Assembly: GCA_023384355.1 (NCBI GenBank)
Contig: JAHDWL010000002.1
Coordinates: 21,808-73,846, forward strand
Reading direction: 5' to 3'
Source: Anaerolineae bacterium
GTDB taxonomy: Bacteria > Chloroflexota > Anaerolineae > Promineifilales > Promineifilaceae
DNA length: 52,039 nucleotides
Part shown: piece after piece, positions 1-6,838 of the stretch
Layout: each line of letters begins with the position of its first letter
How positions within the stretch are numbered: position 1 is the stretch's first letter
Notes under the pieces: model-generated
Databases searched by the model: none
What the model saw: the letters and a program-made list of their open reading frames with translations, nothing else
Told to the model about the DNA's origin: nothing
Position numbers and translations under genes: made by a program

Positions 1-683
1 ATGACCTGGTCTATCGTCGTGATCGCGCCGGGCGGTTGGTCGATGCCCAGTCATTCGAGTACCTGGAGTTCAGCCGCGATCTGTTCTCGCGGGAATTGCT
101 GGAAGCGCTGGCGGCCGATTGTACGCAGTCGGTTTTTATCGGCGAGGAGAGCGTCGTCATCTCCCACGCCTATGTCCAGCGGCGGGTGATCCCCCTGGAT
201 ATCTTCGTCCGCGAGGCGCACGAGGCGGCGGCGCGCGCGGCCGTGGGTGATTACGGCCAGGCGATCAAGGATATGGCCTCCAGCAATATTTTCCCCGGCG
301 ACATGTTGCTGAAAAACTTTGGGGTGACGCGCCATGGCCGCGTCGTGTTCTACGATTACGACGAATTGTGCCTGTTGGAGGAGTGCACGTTCCGCCGGCT
401 GCCGCCCTCCGACCGCTATGACGACGCGCTGGCGTCCGAGCCGTGGTTCCACGTGAACCCCAACGACATATTTCCCGAAGAGTTCCCCAATTTCCTCGGG
501 TTATCGGGCGAGTTGCGCCAGGAGTTCGAGAGCCTTCACGCCGATCTCTACTCGCCGCAGTTCTGGCGAGACCGGCAGGAGGCAATTCGCTCCGGCATCC
601 GATCACACATTTTTCCCTATCAACCTGAACAACGTTTGCAAAAGGTAGAGTCTTATGAGTATGGAATATCGACGTCTGGGTAA
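1..683 (+). CDS. aceK: Isocitrate dehydrogenase kinase/phosphatase, C-terminal part (5' end outside window)
   Basis: AceK phosphorylates and dephosphorylates isocitrate dehydrogenase and so sets the flux split between the TCA cycle and the glyoxylate shunt in the cytosol. The frame is open from base 3, so the true start lies upstream of the window. The 226 visible residues align from memory with the C-terminal third of E. coli AceK, including the long near-invariant stretch [27 protein letters not shown] (here [13 protein letters not shown], then [15 protein letters not shown]), the LASEPW segment and the DVFPEEF-like segment. That stretch carries the kinase-fold catalytic and metal-binding Asn and Asp residues. 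The 3' end overlaps the next gene by 29 bases, which suggests coupled expression. AceK is best known from Proteobacteria, so its presence here is notable. No aceA or aceB is visible in the window. Confidence 0.93.
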   Translation, partial: [226 protein letters not shown]

Positions 684-1659
684 ATCGGGGCTGCCTGTCA
701 GCGCCCTGTCTTATGGATCGTGGGTCACATTCAGCAACCAGATGGCCGTTGACGCGGCGCTGGAGACGATGACGGCCGCCTATGACGCAGGGGTCAATTT
801 CTTCGACAATGCCGAAATCTATGCCATGGGCAAGTCGGAGATCATCATGGGCGAGGCTTTGAAGCGGGTCAACTGGCCGCGTGATACCTATATTTTGTCC
901 AGCAAGGTCTTCTGGGGCGCTGTTCCCGATCCGAAGCCAACGCAGCATGGTTTGCATCGCAAGCATGTCTTTGAAGCGTGCCACGACGCGATGAGACGCC
1001 TGCAGGTTGATTATCTTGACCTGTATTTTTGCCATCGCTACGACCCCAACGTGCCCATGGAGGAACTGGTCAGCACGATGACCGATCTCATCCGGCAAGG
1101 CAAGGTGCTCTATTGGGGCACATCCGAGTGGACGTCGTCGCAGATCATGGAGGCGTATAGCGCTGCCCGGCAATATAACCTGGTGCCGCCGACGATGGAG
1201 CAGCCCGAATACAATATGTTCCGTCGCGACCGGGTTGAGCTGGAACTGGAGCCGCTTTACGAGCGGGTTGGCCTGGGCACCACAATCTGGTCCCCGCTCT
1301 ATCATGGCCTGCTGACCGGCAAGTATAATGACGGCATTCCGAACAACTCCCGCGCCACACTGCCCGGTTATGAGTGGGTGGGGGAGATCGTTAAGAGTGA
1401 GGAAGGGCGCACCCGCATCGCCAAGGTTCGGGAGCTTTCAAAGATCGCCGCCGATCTGGGCACCACCACAACCCGATTGGCGCTGGCGTGGTGTCTGCGG
1501 AACCCGAACGTCAGCACCGTCATCCTCGGCGCGTCCCGCGTCGAACAGGTGCGGGACAATCTGCTGGCGTTGGAAGTGTTGCCGCTGCTCACGGACGACG
1601 TGATGGCGGCCATCGACGATGTGTTAGGCAATAAACCGGTTCCGCCGGTCATATCCTAG
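655..1659 (+). CDS. Aldo/keto reductase, Kv-beta-subunit-like
   Basis: A cytosolic NADPH-dependent oxidoreductase of the aldo/keto reductase superfamily, probably reducing aldehydes or ketones. The substrate cannot be read from the sequence. It has 334 residues, the usual size for the Kv-beta/YghZ branch. The AKR catalytic tetrad is visible as Asp51, Tyr56 (NAEIYAMGKSE), Lys84 (LSSKVFWG) and His127 (YFCHRYDPN). Near the C-terminus, the segment VILGASRVEQVRDNL matches the cofactor phosphate-binding region of this branch. The ATG at 655 is preceded by AAAGGTAGAG at good spacing and lies inside the end of aceK (29-base overlap). Next comes a strong intercistronic hairpin and the phosphorylase gene. 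Family assignment is firm; the physiological role is not. Confidence 0.92.
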   Translation: MSMEYRRLGKSGLPVSALSYGSWVTFSNQMAVDAALETMTAAYDAGVNFFDNAEIYAMGKSEIIMGEALKRVNWPRDTYILSSKVFWGAVPDPKPTQHGLHRKHVFEACHDAMRRLQVDYLDLYFCHRYDPNVPMEELVSTMTDLIRQGKVLYWGTSEWTSSQIMEAYSAARQYNLVPPTMEQPEYNMFRRDRVELELEPLYERVGLGTTIWSPLYHGLLTGKYNDGIPNNSRATLPGYEWVGEIVKSEEGRTRIAKVRELSKIAADLGTTTTRLALAWCLRNPNVSTVILGASRVEQVRDNLLALEVLPLLTDDVMAAIDDVLGNKPVPPVIS

Positions 1660-1677
1660 AGTTTGTTTACGTGTTGG

Positions 1678-1711
1678 GCCGGTCGCGGAATCGACATCAA
1701 TCCGCGCCGGC
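1678..1711 (+). other. Intercistronic hairpin between reductase and phosphorylase genes
   Basis: GCCGG, one bulged T, then CGCGGA (1678-1689) pairs with TCCGCG-CCGGC (1701-1711), giving 11 base pairs around an 11-base loop. No T-run follows, so it is not a classical intrinsic terminator. It could stabilise the upstream mRNA or damp read-through into the nucleoside phosphorylase gene. Its role is unproven. Confidence 0.5.
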
Positions 1712-1736
1712 TCGGCACAAGCAAAGTTAAAGTTAT

Positions 1737-2477
1737 ATGGTCACTGAACTTCCTATTACCGGATTGCCCGTCGGCGGCGTCAATCCAAATGTCATCGTCT
1801 GTGGCGATCCCGCCCGGGCGGACCGCATCGCCGAACGGCTGGAAGGGGCAACCCTGCTCAGCCACCGGCGCGAATACCGGGCGCATAACGGTTTATACCG
1901 CGGTCTTCCCCTGACCGTTTGCTCGCATGGCATCGGCGCGCCCGGCGCGGCCATCGCTTTTGAAGAGCTGATCGTCGCCGGAGCGCGAGCCATCATCCGG
2001 GTGGGTACTTGCGGCGGGATGCAGCCGGAAATCCAGCCCGGTCACCTGGTGATCGCCACGGCGGCGGTGCAGAATACCGGCTATGGTCGCGAGAGCGTCC
2101 CCGACGGCTACCCGGCCGTGGCCGATCCGGCATTGGCTCTTGCCCTGCAACGAGCCGCCGGAATGGCAGGGGCTCAAGTCACTGCGGGCATCGTCATTTC
2201 CCGCGATAACTTCTATGCCGGGGTGGACGCGCCGGCCACGCCCGATTATTCAGTATTGTCGAAGGCGCGCGTGCTGGCGGTCGAGATGGAATGCGCGGCG
2301 TTGTTTCTGGTCGGCAGTCTGCGAGGTGTACCCACGGCGGCCATCCTCGCAGTCGACGGCAACGTGCTGGAAACGACCGAAAGTGTGGAGACATACAAGC
2401 CCGGCCGCGAGGTAGTCAGGCTTGCCGTGGACTCGGCAATTGCCTGCGCGCTTGAGACTCTGCGCGCGCTCGAATGA
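1737..2477 (+). CDS. Nucleoside phosphorylase (uridine/purine nucleoside phosphorylase family)
   Basis: Catalyses phosphorolysis of a nucleoside to free base and (deoxy)ribose-1-phosphate, a cytosolic salvage reaction. The 246 residues fit the PNP_UDP_1 (NP-I) fold. Visible landmarks are the phosphate-binding GDPARAD loop (Gly23-Asp24), the RVGTCGG segment starting at Arg89, the ribose-binding AVEMECAALF with Glu183, Met184 and Glu185, and Asp207 in the ILAVDGNV segment, the position of the base-contacting acid in purine-specific enzymes. Substrate preference between uridine and purine nucleosides cannot be decided by eye. The ATG at 1737 has only a weak upstream Shine-Dalgarno (AAAGTTAAAG). 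The stop overlaps the start of the acetyltransferase gene (ATGA). Functionally it pairs well with the nucleoside importer at 29229-39001. Confidence 0.9.
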   Translation: MVTELPITGLPVGGVNPNVIVCGDPARADRIAERLEGATLLSHRREYRAHNGLYRGLPLTVCSHGIGAPGAAIAFEELIVAGARAIIRVGTCGGMQPEIQPGHLVIATAAVQNTGYGRESVPDGYPAVADPALALALQRAAGMAGAQVTAGIVISRDNFYAGVDAPATPDYSVLSKARVLAVEMECAALFLVGSLRGVPTAAILAVDGNVLETTESVETYKPGREVVRLAVDSAIACALETLRALE

Positions 2478-3256
2478 ACAATTTGCAGGCCAGGCGACGG
2501 GCAATCCGGCACCTGTTAAACGAGAGAGAACCACAGGACGCGATGGCGGCCTATTATGCCTTCCATCACGCGGACGACAAGACCAGCATGTTCCTCTCTC
2601 CGGCGGATGTCGAAGCGAATCCGGCCATGCCGGTGGATGGTTATGTCGCCCTCTCGCGCACCGGCATAGACTTGTTTCGGCCGCTGGTGACGATGCGCCT
2701 GCCGATCGACCACGACCCGCGCGCCGGTCAGAGCGCCGTCGATCTGATTGGTCGGGTCTTCACTCCCGGCCAGCCGGTCATCCTTAGCATCCCTGCCCGC
2801 TACCGGCCGCTTATCGACGCCCTGTTCGATGTCCAGACCGATGAGCTTTTACGGCTTTACGTGCTCGACCCGGCCCGATTTGAGCCAATTATCAACGTTC
2901 TCGTGACGCGCTCGATTGGGCCGGGCGGTTTGCCGCGCTACTCGATCCGATCCTCCCAGAACGGCGAGGAAGAGATCGTGGCCACGGCCTCCCTGAACTG
3001 GCAATCCCCCCGATTCGGCGAAATTGCGGTCAATACGCATCCTCGATATCGCCGCCAGGGGCGGGGGCGCAGCGTCGTCGCCGCCCTGAGCAGCTACCTG
3101 TTGGATAGCGGCCGCACGCCCCTCTACGTCGTTTCAGATGACAACCACGCCTCGATCGCCCTCGCCGAGAGCGTCGGATTCGCTGACTCAGGGGCGCGCG
3201 AGTATCTCCTCCAGGCGACCCTAAAAGAGCGTGCAGAGGGCGTGAAGAAGGCGTGA
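2474..3256 (+). CDS. GNAT family N-acetyltransferase
   Basis: A 260-residue protein whose C-terminal third (about residues 145-245) is a GNAT acetyl-CoA-binding fold. Motif A is visible as HPRYRRQGRGRSVVAAL, followed by the NHASIALAESVGF segment typical of motif B. Residues 1-140 are not recognised and may hold a substrate-selecting subdomain; the acceptor is unknown. The start overlaps the phosphorylase stop by four bases (ATGA), a translational coupling arrangement, which suggests a link to nucleoside or sugar metabolism without proving it. A 7-bp inverted repeat (GCGTGAA 3251-3257, TTCACGC 3264-3270) straddles the stop codon just ahead of the cold-shock gene promoter and could be a weak termination or operator structure. 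Confidence 0.82.
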   Translation: MNNLQARRRAIRHLLNEREPQDAMAAYYAFHHADDKTSMFLSPADVEANPAMPVDGYVALSRTGIDLFRPLVTMRLPIDHDPRAGQSAVDLIGRVFTPGQPVILSIPARYRPLIDALFDVQTDELLRLYVLDPARFEPIINVLVTRSIGPGGLPRYSIRSSQNGEEEIVATASLNWQSPRFGEIAVNTHPRYRRQGRGRSVVAALSSYLLDSGRTPLYVVSDDNHASIALAESVGFADSGAREYLLQATLKERAEGVKKA

Positions 3257-3273
3257 ATTATCGTTCACGCCCG

Positions 3274-3301
3274 TTGACCCTGCTCCCGTCTGTATGATAA
3301 T
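3274..3301 (+). promoter_or_regulatory. Sigma70-type promoter for the cold-shock gene
   Basis: TTGACC at 3274-3279 and GATAAT at 3296-3301, separated by 16 bases. An 18-base imperfect tandem repeat (GGTAACTTCA copies beginning at 3307 and 3325) lies directly downstream of the expected start site near 3308. This would give an mRNA leader of about 160 nt before the cold-shock ATG, a long leader of the kind known for csp genes. Confidence 0.55.
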
Positions 3302-3360
3302 CTGCTGGTAACTTCACTTGTATCGGTAACTTCATTTAGCCACGTATTGGTATTTGCTAC

Positions 3361-3403
3361 GGATAAAGCACCATCTCCGTCCCTCCGGAATGGTGCTTTA
3401 TTC
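3361..3403 (+). promoter_or_regulatory. Hairpin in the 5' leader of the cold-shock gene
   Basis: ATAAAGCACCAT (3363-3374) pairs perfectly with ATGGTGCTTTAT (3390-3401), and the stem extends by a G-U and a G-C pair to 3361/3403. Inside the loop, TCCG (3376-3379) can pair with CGGA (3386-3389). No strong T-run follows. Its position between promoter and coding start suggests an RNA regulatory element, by analogy with temperature-responsive cspA leaders. Confidence 0.6.
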
Positions 3404-3467
3404 CGAGCTTACCCCCAATTGTCGAAAAAACAAAATAATATCAGCCCTAGCGGAGGTATTGGTAAAA

Positions 3468-3683
3468 ATGTATCGCGAGACAGGCGTTGTCAAATGGTTT
3501 AGCCGGCTGAAGGGGTATGGGTTTATCAATCCGGACCACGGGGAGAAGGAAGTTTTTGTCCACTATACGGCCATCAGGGGAGATGGCTACCGTAATCTGT
3601 TTGAGGGCGAGAAGGTCGAATACGAGCTTATCGATCGCGGAAAAGGGCCGCAGGCTCAAAATGTGGAGGCGCGTAACTTGTAG
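3468..3683 (+). CDS. Cold-shock domain protein (CspA family)
   Basis: A 71-residue single cold-shock domain protein, a five-stranded OB-fold that binds single-stranded RNA or DNA and melts mRNA structure in the cytosol. Both RNA-binding motifs are present: RNP1-like KGYGFI at 15-20 and RNP2-like VFVHYTAI at 29-36. Trp10 and Phe11 occupy the usual aromatic positions. The ATG at 3468 was chosen because it gives the canonical family N-terminus (RETGVVKWF) and has GGAGG at 3452-3456. The longer frame upstream would translate the leader hairpin. The gene is monocistronic, with its own promoter, a roughly 160-nt leader and an intrinsic terminator. Confidence 0.94.
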   Translation: MYRETGVVKWFSRLKGYGFINPDHGEKEVFVHYTAIRGDGYRNLFEGEKVEYELIDRGKGPQAQNVEARNL

Positions 3684-3735
3684 ACTGTGTTGTACGTGCC
3701 TGACTGGAAGTAAGTCCCCGATACAAAGTAACTTG

Positions 3736-3760
3736 AAGCCCGCCGGAAAGGCGGGCTTTT
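3736..3760 (+). terminator. Rho-independent terminator of the cold-shock gene
   Basis: AAGCCCGCC (3736-3744) and GGCGGGCTT (3750-3758) form a 9-bp stem with a GGAAA loop, followed by TTTTGTTAT. It lies about 50 bases after the csp stop, between convergent genes. Confidence 0.9.
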
Positions 3761-3817
3761 GTTATCAGTCGCGGTTCACATATTTCCCGAGGGAATCGCA
3801 TCCATGGCCAGTGAGGT

Positions 3818-4996
3818 CTACAGCTTGGACAGGAACGTTTGGGCTACGCCGCCATGCCGGCCGAGATACCGGATCAGTAGATCCACGACCTTGGGATAGT
3901 TGAGAAGCACGCGCTGATAGAAATAGGACTTTTGCATCCCGTCCCACATCTCGTCGTGGCAACGCTGCTCGTAGATGAGCATGCTTTCCCGGCTGGTGTC
4001 ACCGGTGCGCAGGGCGGCGTCGATGGTGTCCGCGGCGAGGGTGGCGGAAATCAGCGCGTTGTGGATGCCTCCACCGGTCAACGGGTTGATGAATCCGGCC
4101 GCGTCGCCGACGAGCAGCGCGCCGTCAAATACGTGGCGCATGTGTTTTTGTGAGCCGAAACTGAGTTGCCAGATGGCCACATCGCGCAACTTGCCGCCGT
4201 TCTTGAGCCGTCGACTGGTGTCCGGCATCGCCAGAAAATCCTGGAGCATCTTTTTCAGGTTTTTTTTCAGCGCCCGAAAACGGTCCAGGCGCATGCCCAG
4301 GCCGATATTGGCGACGTTTTCACCGATCGGGAAAATCCACGCATAACCGGGCAGTATGTCATCGTAGAGGAAGAATTCCACCTCGTGCGGGTAGAGTTCG
4401 ATGTCCTCGATGTAGGCGCGCAGGGCGACGGCGCGATGCTTGTCGACGTGTTGTTCCGGTTCGGGGCGCAGGGCGCGCATGATGCTGGATGTAACCCCGT
4501 CCGCACCGACGACGACCCGCGCCCGAAAGGCTTTGGTGTCTCCATCCTGCCGGGCCAGCACCCCCACTACCCGGCCGTCCTCCACGATGGGCTCCTTGAC
4601 TTCAGCCTGCACAAATCGCGCGCCACTCTCGACCGCCTGTTGCTGGATAACGGCGTCAAAATAGATGCGCGGGGCGACGAGTGATTGTTCGCCATTGGGG
4701 CCGCCATGGAAATTGGCGCTTAACGTGTGGCCGCTGGGGCCGACCAGCCGCATGCCGCTGAGCGGGTAAAATTCGCCGCGGGCAATGGCAGCATCGATCC
4801 TGGGCCCCATTCCCAGACCGCGCATGATCTCGATGCAGCCCAGCGATACGGCATCGCCACAGATCTTGTCTCTGGGGAAGGCCTGACGATCCATGAGCAA
4901 GACATCATGTCCCTGTTGGGCCAGCGCCGTGGCGGTGGTTGCGCCGCCTGGCCCCGCCCCCACGACGATGACATCATGTTCGCTAACCGTTTGCAT
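3818..4996 (-). CDS. Geranylgeranyl reductase family FAD-dependent oxidoreductase
   Basis: A 392-residue flavoprotein of the GGR/PHBH-fold family, which saturates prenyl double bonds in isoprenoid lipids, chlorophyll tails or quinone side chains. The exact substrate here is unknown. Seen: the N-terminal Rossmann motif VVGAGPGGATTATALA, the DRQAFPRDKICGDAVS segment (the family's P-RxKxCG motif), VVGADGVTS in the middle, and the FAD-closing motif LLVGDAAGFINPLTGGGI near residue 300. The ATG at 4996 is preferred because GAGGAG stands 11 bases upstream; a TTG 23 codons earlier is the only alternative. It is transcribed toward the csp terminator. The phosphatase gene and rnpB lie upstream on the same strand. 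Confidence 0.88.
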   Translation of the reverse strand: MQTVSEHDVIVVGAGPGGATTATALAQQGHDVLLMDRQAFPRDKICGDAVSLGCIEIMRGLGMGPRIDAAIARGEFYPLSGMRLVGPSGHTLSANFHGGPNGEQSLVAPRIYFDAVIQQQAVESGARFVQAEVKEPIVEDGRVVGVLARQDGDTKAFRARVVVGADGVTSSIMRALRPEPEQHVDKHRAVALRAYIEDIELYPHEVEFFLYDDILPGYAWIFPIGENVANIGLGMRLDRFRALKKNLKKMLQDFLAMPDTSRRLKNGGKLRDVAIWQLSFGSQKHMRHVFDGALLVGDAAGFINPLTGGGIHNALISATLAADTIDAALRTGDTSRESMLIYEQRCHDEMWDGMQKSYFYQRVLLNYPKVVDLLIRYLGRHGGVAQTFLSKL

Positions 4997-5099
4997 ATTC
5001 GTATAGTCTCCTCGTGATGCCTCTACACGGATAAGTTCGGAGTATTCCAGCTCCGCGGAAGGCAAGTATCTAATTCTATCAAAATGGCGAGATCAGGGA

Positions 5100-5567
5100 T
5101 TATAAATTTTCCTGCCGGCGGACGGCGTCCAGGAGGCCGCGACAGCCGTCGTCGACAAGGCGATAGACATAGTCGAAATTGTCGGTGTAATAGGGATCGG
5201 GAACGTCGTGACCGTTGGCGTGGGTGGCGAATTCGAGTAGCCGGTGAAGGTGAGGCACATCGCCGAATCGACGTCGCAGTTCCTCAAGGTTGTCGCTGTC
5301 CATGGCGATCAGATAAGTGGTGCCGTTGGCGTTGTCTTCAGGCTTGATCTGGCGGGCGCGGCCGTCATAGGGGATGCCGTGGTGTGACAGCACTCGTCGC
5401 GTGCCCGGGTGTGCTGGTTCGCCGATGTGGTAGGAGCTGGTACCGGCCGAATCGACGAGGATCTCATCCGTCAACCCGGCGTCATCGACGAGCTTCTGGA
5501 ATACAGCTTCAGCCATCGGCGAGCGACAAATATTACCCAAACAGACGAATAACACTCTGACCGCCAT
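5100..5567 (-). CDS. Low-molecular-weight protein-tyrosine phosphatase
   Basis: A 155-residue cytosolic phosphatase, the normal length for the LMW-PTP family, which hydrolyses phosphotyrosine in proteins or small acyl-phosphates. The P-loop CLGNICRS carries nucleophile Cys9 and Arg15 directly after the first strand. The general acid is Asp124 in VPDPYYTDN, and VDSAGTSSYHIGEP matches the family's conserved DSAGT region. The ATG at 5567 was chosen over an upstream in-frame ATG because it gives the canonical MAVRVLFVCLGN start and has CCGGAG upstream. No tyrosine kinase gene is adjacent, so the target is unknown. rnpB lies just upstream on the same strand. Confidence 0.93.
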   Translation of the reverse strand: MAVRVLFVCLGNICRSPMAEAVFQKLVDDAGLTDEILVDSAGTSSYHIGEPAHPGTRRVLSHHGIPYDGRARQIKPEDNANGTTYLIAMDSDNLEELRRRFGDVPHLHRLLEFATHANGHDVPDPYYTDNFDYVYRLVDDGCRGLLDAVRRQENL

Positions 5568-5621
5568 CAAAAAATCTCCGGGCAGCACAATAGAAAAGAA
5601 GATCTCTCCTGATATCCGCGT

Positions 5622-6024
5622 GGCAAGCCGGCCTGTAAGCCGCATTCTGTAGCCGCCGCGCGGTTGCCCGTGCGGCGCTGGTGATCATCTATCTGGGGGA
5701 GCCGTTACCGGCGCCCTCGTGCAGCCTACCCGGACGTCAGACGGAACGAGCAGCCCCGTAGGCGACCCTGCGGCCACCTTTCGCCCTGCTTGGCCTTGCT
5801 CCTGGTGGGGTTTGCCTGGCCGGCGACATCGCTGCCGCCGCCGGTGGTCTCTTACACCACCGTTTCACCCTCGCCGGAAAGGTCGCCCCTTCCGGCAATA
5901 TGCCTCTCTGTTGCACTTGCCGTCGAGTCACCCCGCCCGGCCGTTAGCCGGCACCTTGCTCTGTGGAGTGCGGACTTTCCTCAGCCTCGGCGAACCGAAG
6001 CCGCGATCACCCGGCCAGCTTGCC
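5622..6024 (-). ncRNA. rnpB: RNase P RNA, bacterial type A-like
   Basis: The catalytic RNA of ribonuclease P, which cuts the 5' leader from pre-tRNAs. No protein frame in this stretch is credible. On the minus strand the conserved 5' P4 signature GAGGAAAGTCCG is at 5982-5971, and the matching 3' signature ACAGAATGCGGCTTAC at 5650-5635. The helix P1 strands are GGCAAGCTGGCC (6024-6013) and GGCCGGCTTGCC (5633-5622), pairing with one G-U. The length of about 403 nt is normal. The ends are set by P1, and the 5' end agrees with the expected start site of the promoter just upstream. The phosphatase gene follows 54 bases downstream. No clear T-tract terminator is visible after the 3' end. Confidence 0.95.
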
Positions 6025-6031
6025 AACCGTA

Positions 6032-6060
6032 ATCCTACCGGTAAACGGGCTGTCCGGCAA
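6032..6060 (-). promoter_or_regulatory. Promoter of rnpB
   Basis: Read on the minus strand: TTGCCG (6060-6055), 17-base spacer, TAGGAT (6037-6032). The expected transcription start is at about 6025, essentially the 5' end deduced from the RNase P P1 helix, and this agreement supports the call. Confidence 0.7.
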
Positions 6061-6166
6061 CCCCGGCGGCGGCCTTGTCGCCCCGGACGGCTCGCTTGTT
6101 GCCCATCTCCGCAAACCGATCTATAAAGATGATCGCCAAATCCGGTTTCACCGGACGCATGGGATC

Positions 6167-6814
6167 ATGACAAAAACCGGCGTTTCATCTGCTCCCGATC
6201 CGTCGCACCGCGGCACCCTCATGCTCGCCACCGGCGCGCTGGTTGGTGTCGCGTTGTTGGTCGTCGGTCTAATCGCCGGAGGGATATTCGATCCGCGGCC
6301 GTACGGGAGCCTGATTCGGACGGATCATCCCGCCACATTCACGCATAGAGAGACGGCTGAAAGCTTTGTGCCGCAATCATCCCCCTGGTCCTCCGACGCG
6401 CCCGATCGGTTTTCCATGCGACTGACGGCGGCGATGGCGGGGGGCGAGGAAGACAGCGGCTACGGGATGGCGCTCGTCACCCCGTCGGGACGGTTGGTCG
6501 TGGGCGTGTCGCCGTTGGGCTATGCCGCCGTTCTTGAAGAGAGTGCCGGCGAAGACCCGGCCGGCCCCATGACCTGGCGGCCGTGGCCCCATGTCCGCAC
6601 CGGTCCGGAGGCCAACGAGATTTGGCTGGATGTGGATAACGAGGGCGACCATGCGAAGGTGACGGCATGGATCAACCGCGAGCAGTTATGGCAGGGCGAG
6701 CTGGATGGGCCGGCGACCGGTGTCGGGTTATGGCAGACGACCTTCGGGGAGCCAAGCACAGTCGATTTTAGGTCGCTGGAGTGGTATGCCGATCCGGCGA
6801 CTGATAATCCGTAG
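6167..6814 (+). CDS. Hypothetical single-pass membrane protein
   Basis: A 215-residue protein that I cannot assign to a named function. Residues about 17-41 form one hydrophobic transmembrane segment with a short cytosolic N-terminus, so the rest is probably outside the cell. The external part (about 50-215) is acidic, rich in Trp, Gly and Ser, and ends with a segment (VTAWINREQLWQGEL, then GVGLWQTTF, then VDFRSLEWY) that resembles the end of a concanavalin-A-like or family-16-type jelly roll; this is a weak impression. The ATG at 6167 was chosen because upstream in-frame codons would run through the rnpB promoter and gene on the opposite strand. The Shine-Dalgarno is weak. It converges on polA with only 24 bases between the stop codons. 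Confidence 0.65.
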   Translation: MTKTGVSSAPDPSHRGTLMLATGALVGVALLVVGLIAGGIFDPRPYGSLIRTDHPATFTHRETAESFVPQSSPWSSDAPDRFSMRLTAAMAGGEEDSGYGMALVTPSGRLVVGVSPLGYAAVLEESAGEDPAGPMTWRPWPHVRTGPEANEIWLDVDNEGDHAKVTAWINREQLWQGELDGPATGVGLWQTTFGEPSTVDFRSLEWYADPATDNP

Positions 6815-6838
6815 TCATGCGGGAGCGGCCGGCCGGCT

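Noticed and set aside
265-1305. 346-codon minus-strand frame over aceK and the aldo/keto reductase
   Set aside because: It spans two clear plus-strand genes and has no recognisable domain.
5719-6126. Pro/Arg-rich plus-strand frames over 5719-6126
   Set aside because: They cover the RNase P RNA gene; the conserved RNA signatures explain the sequence.
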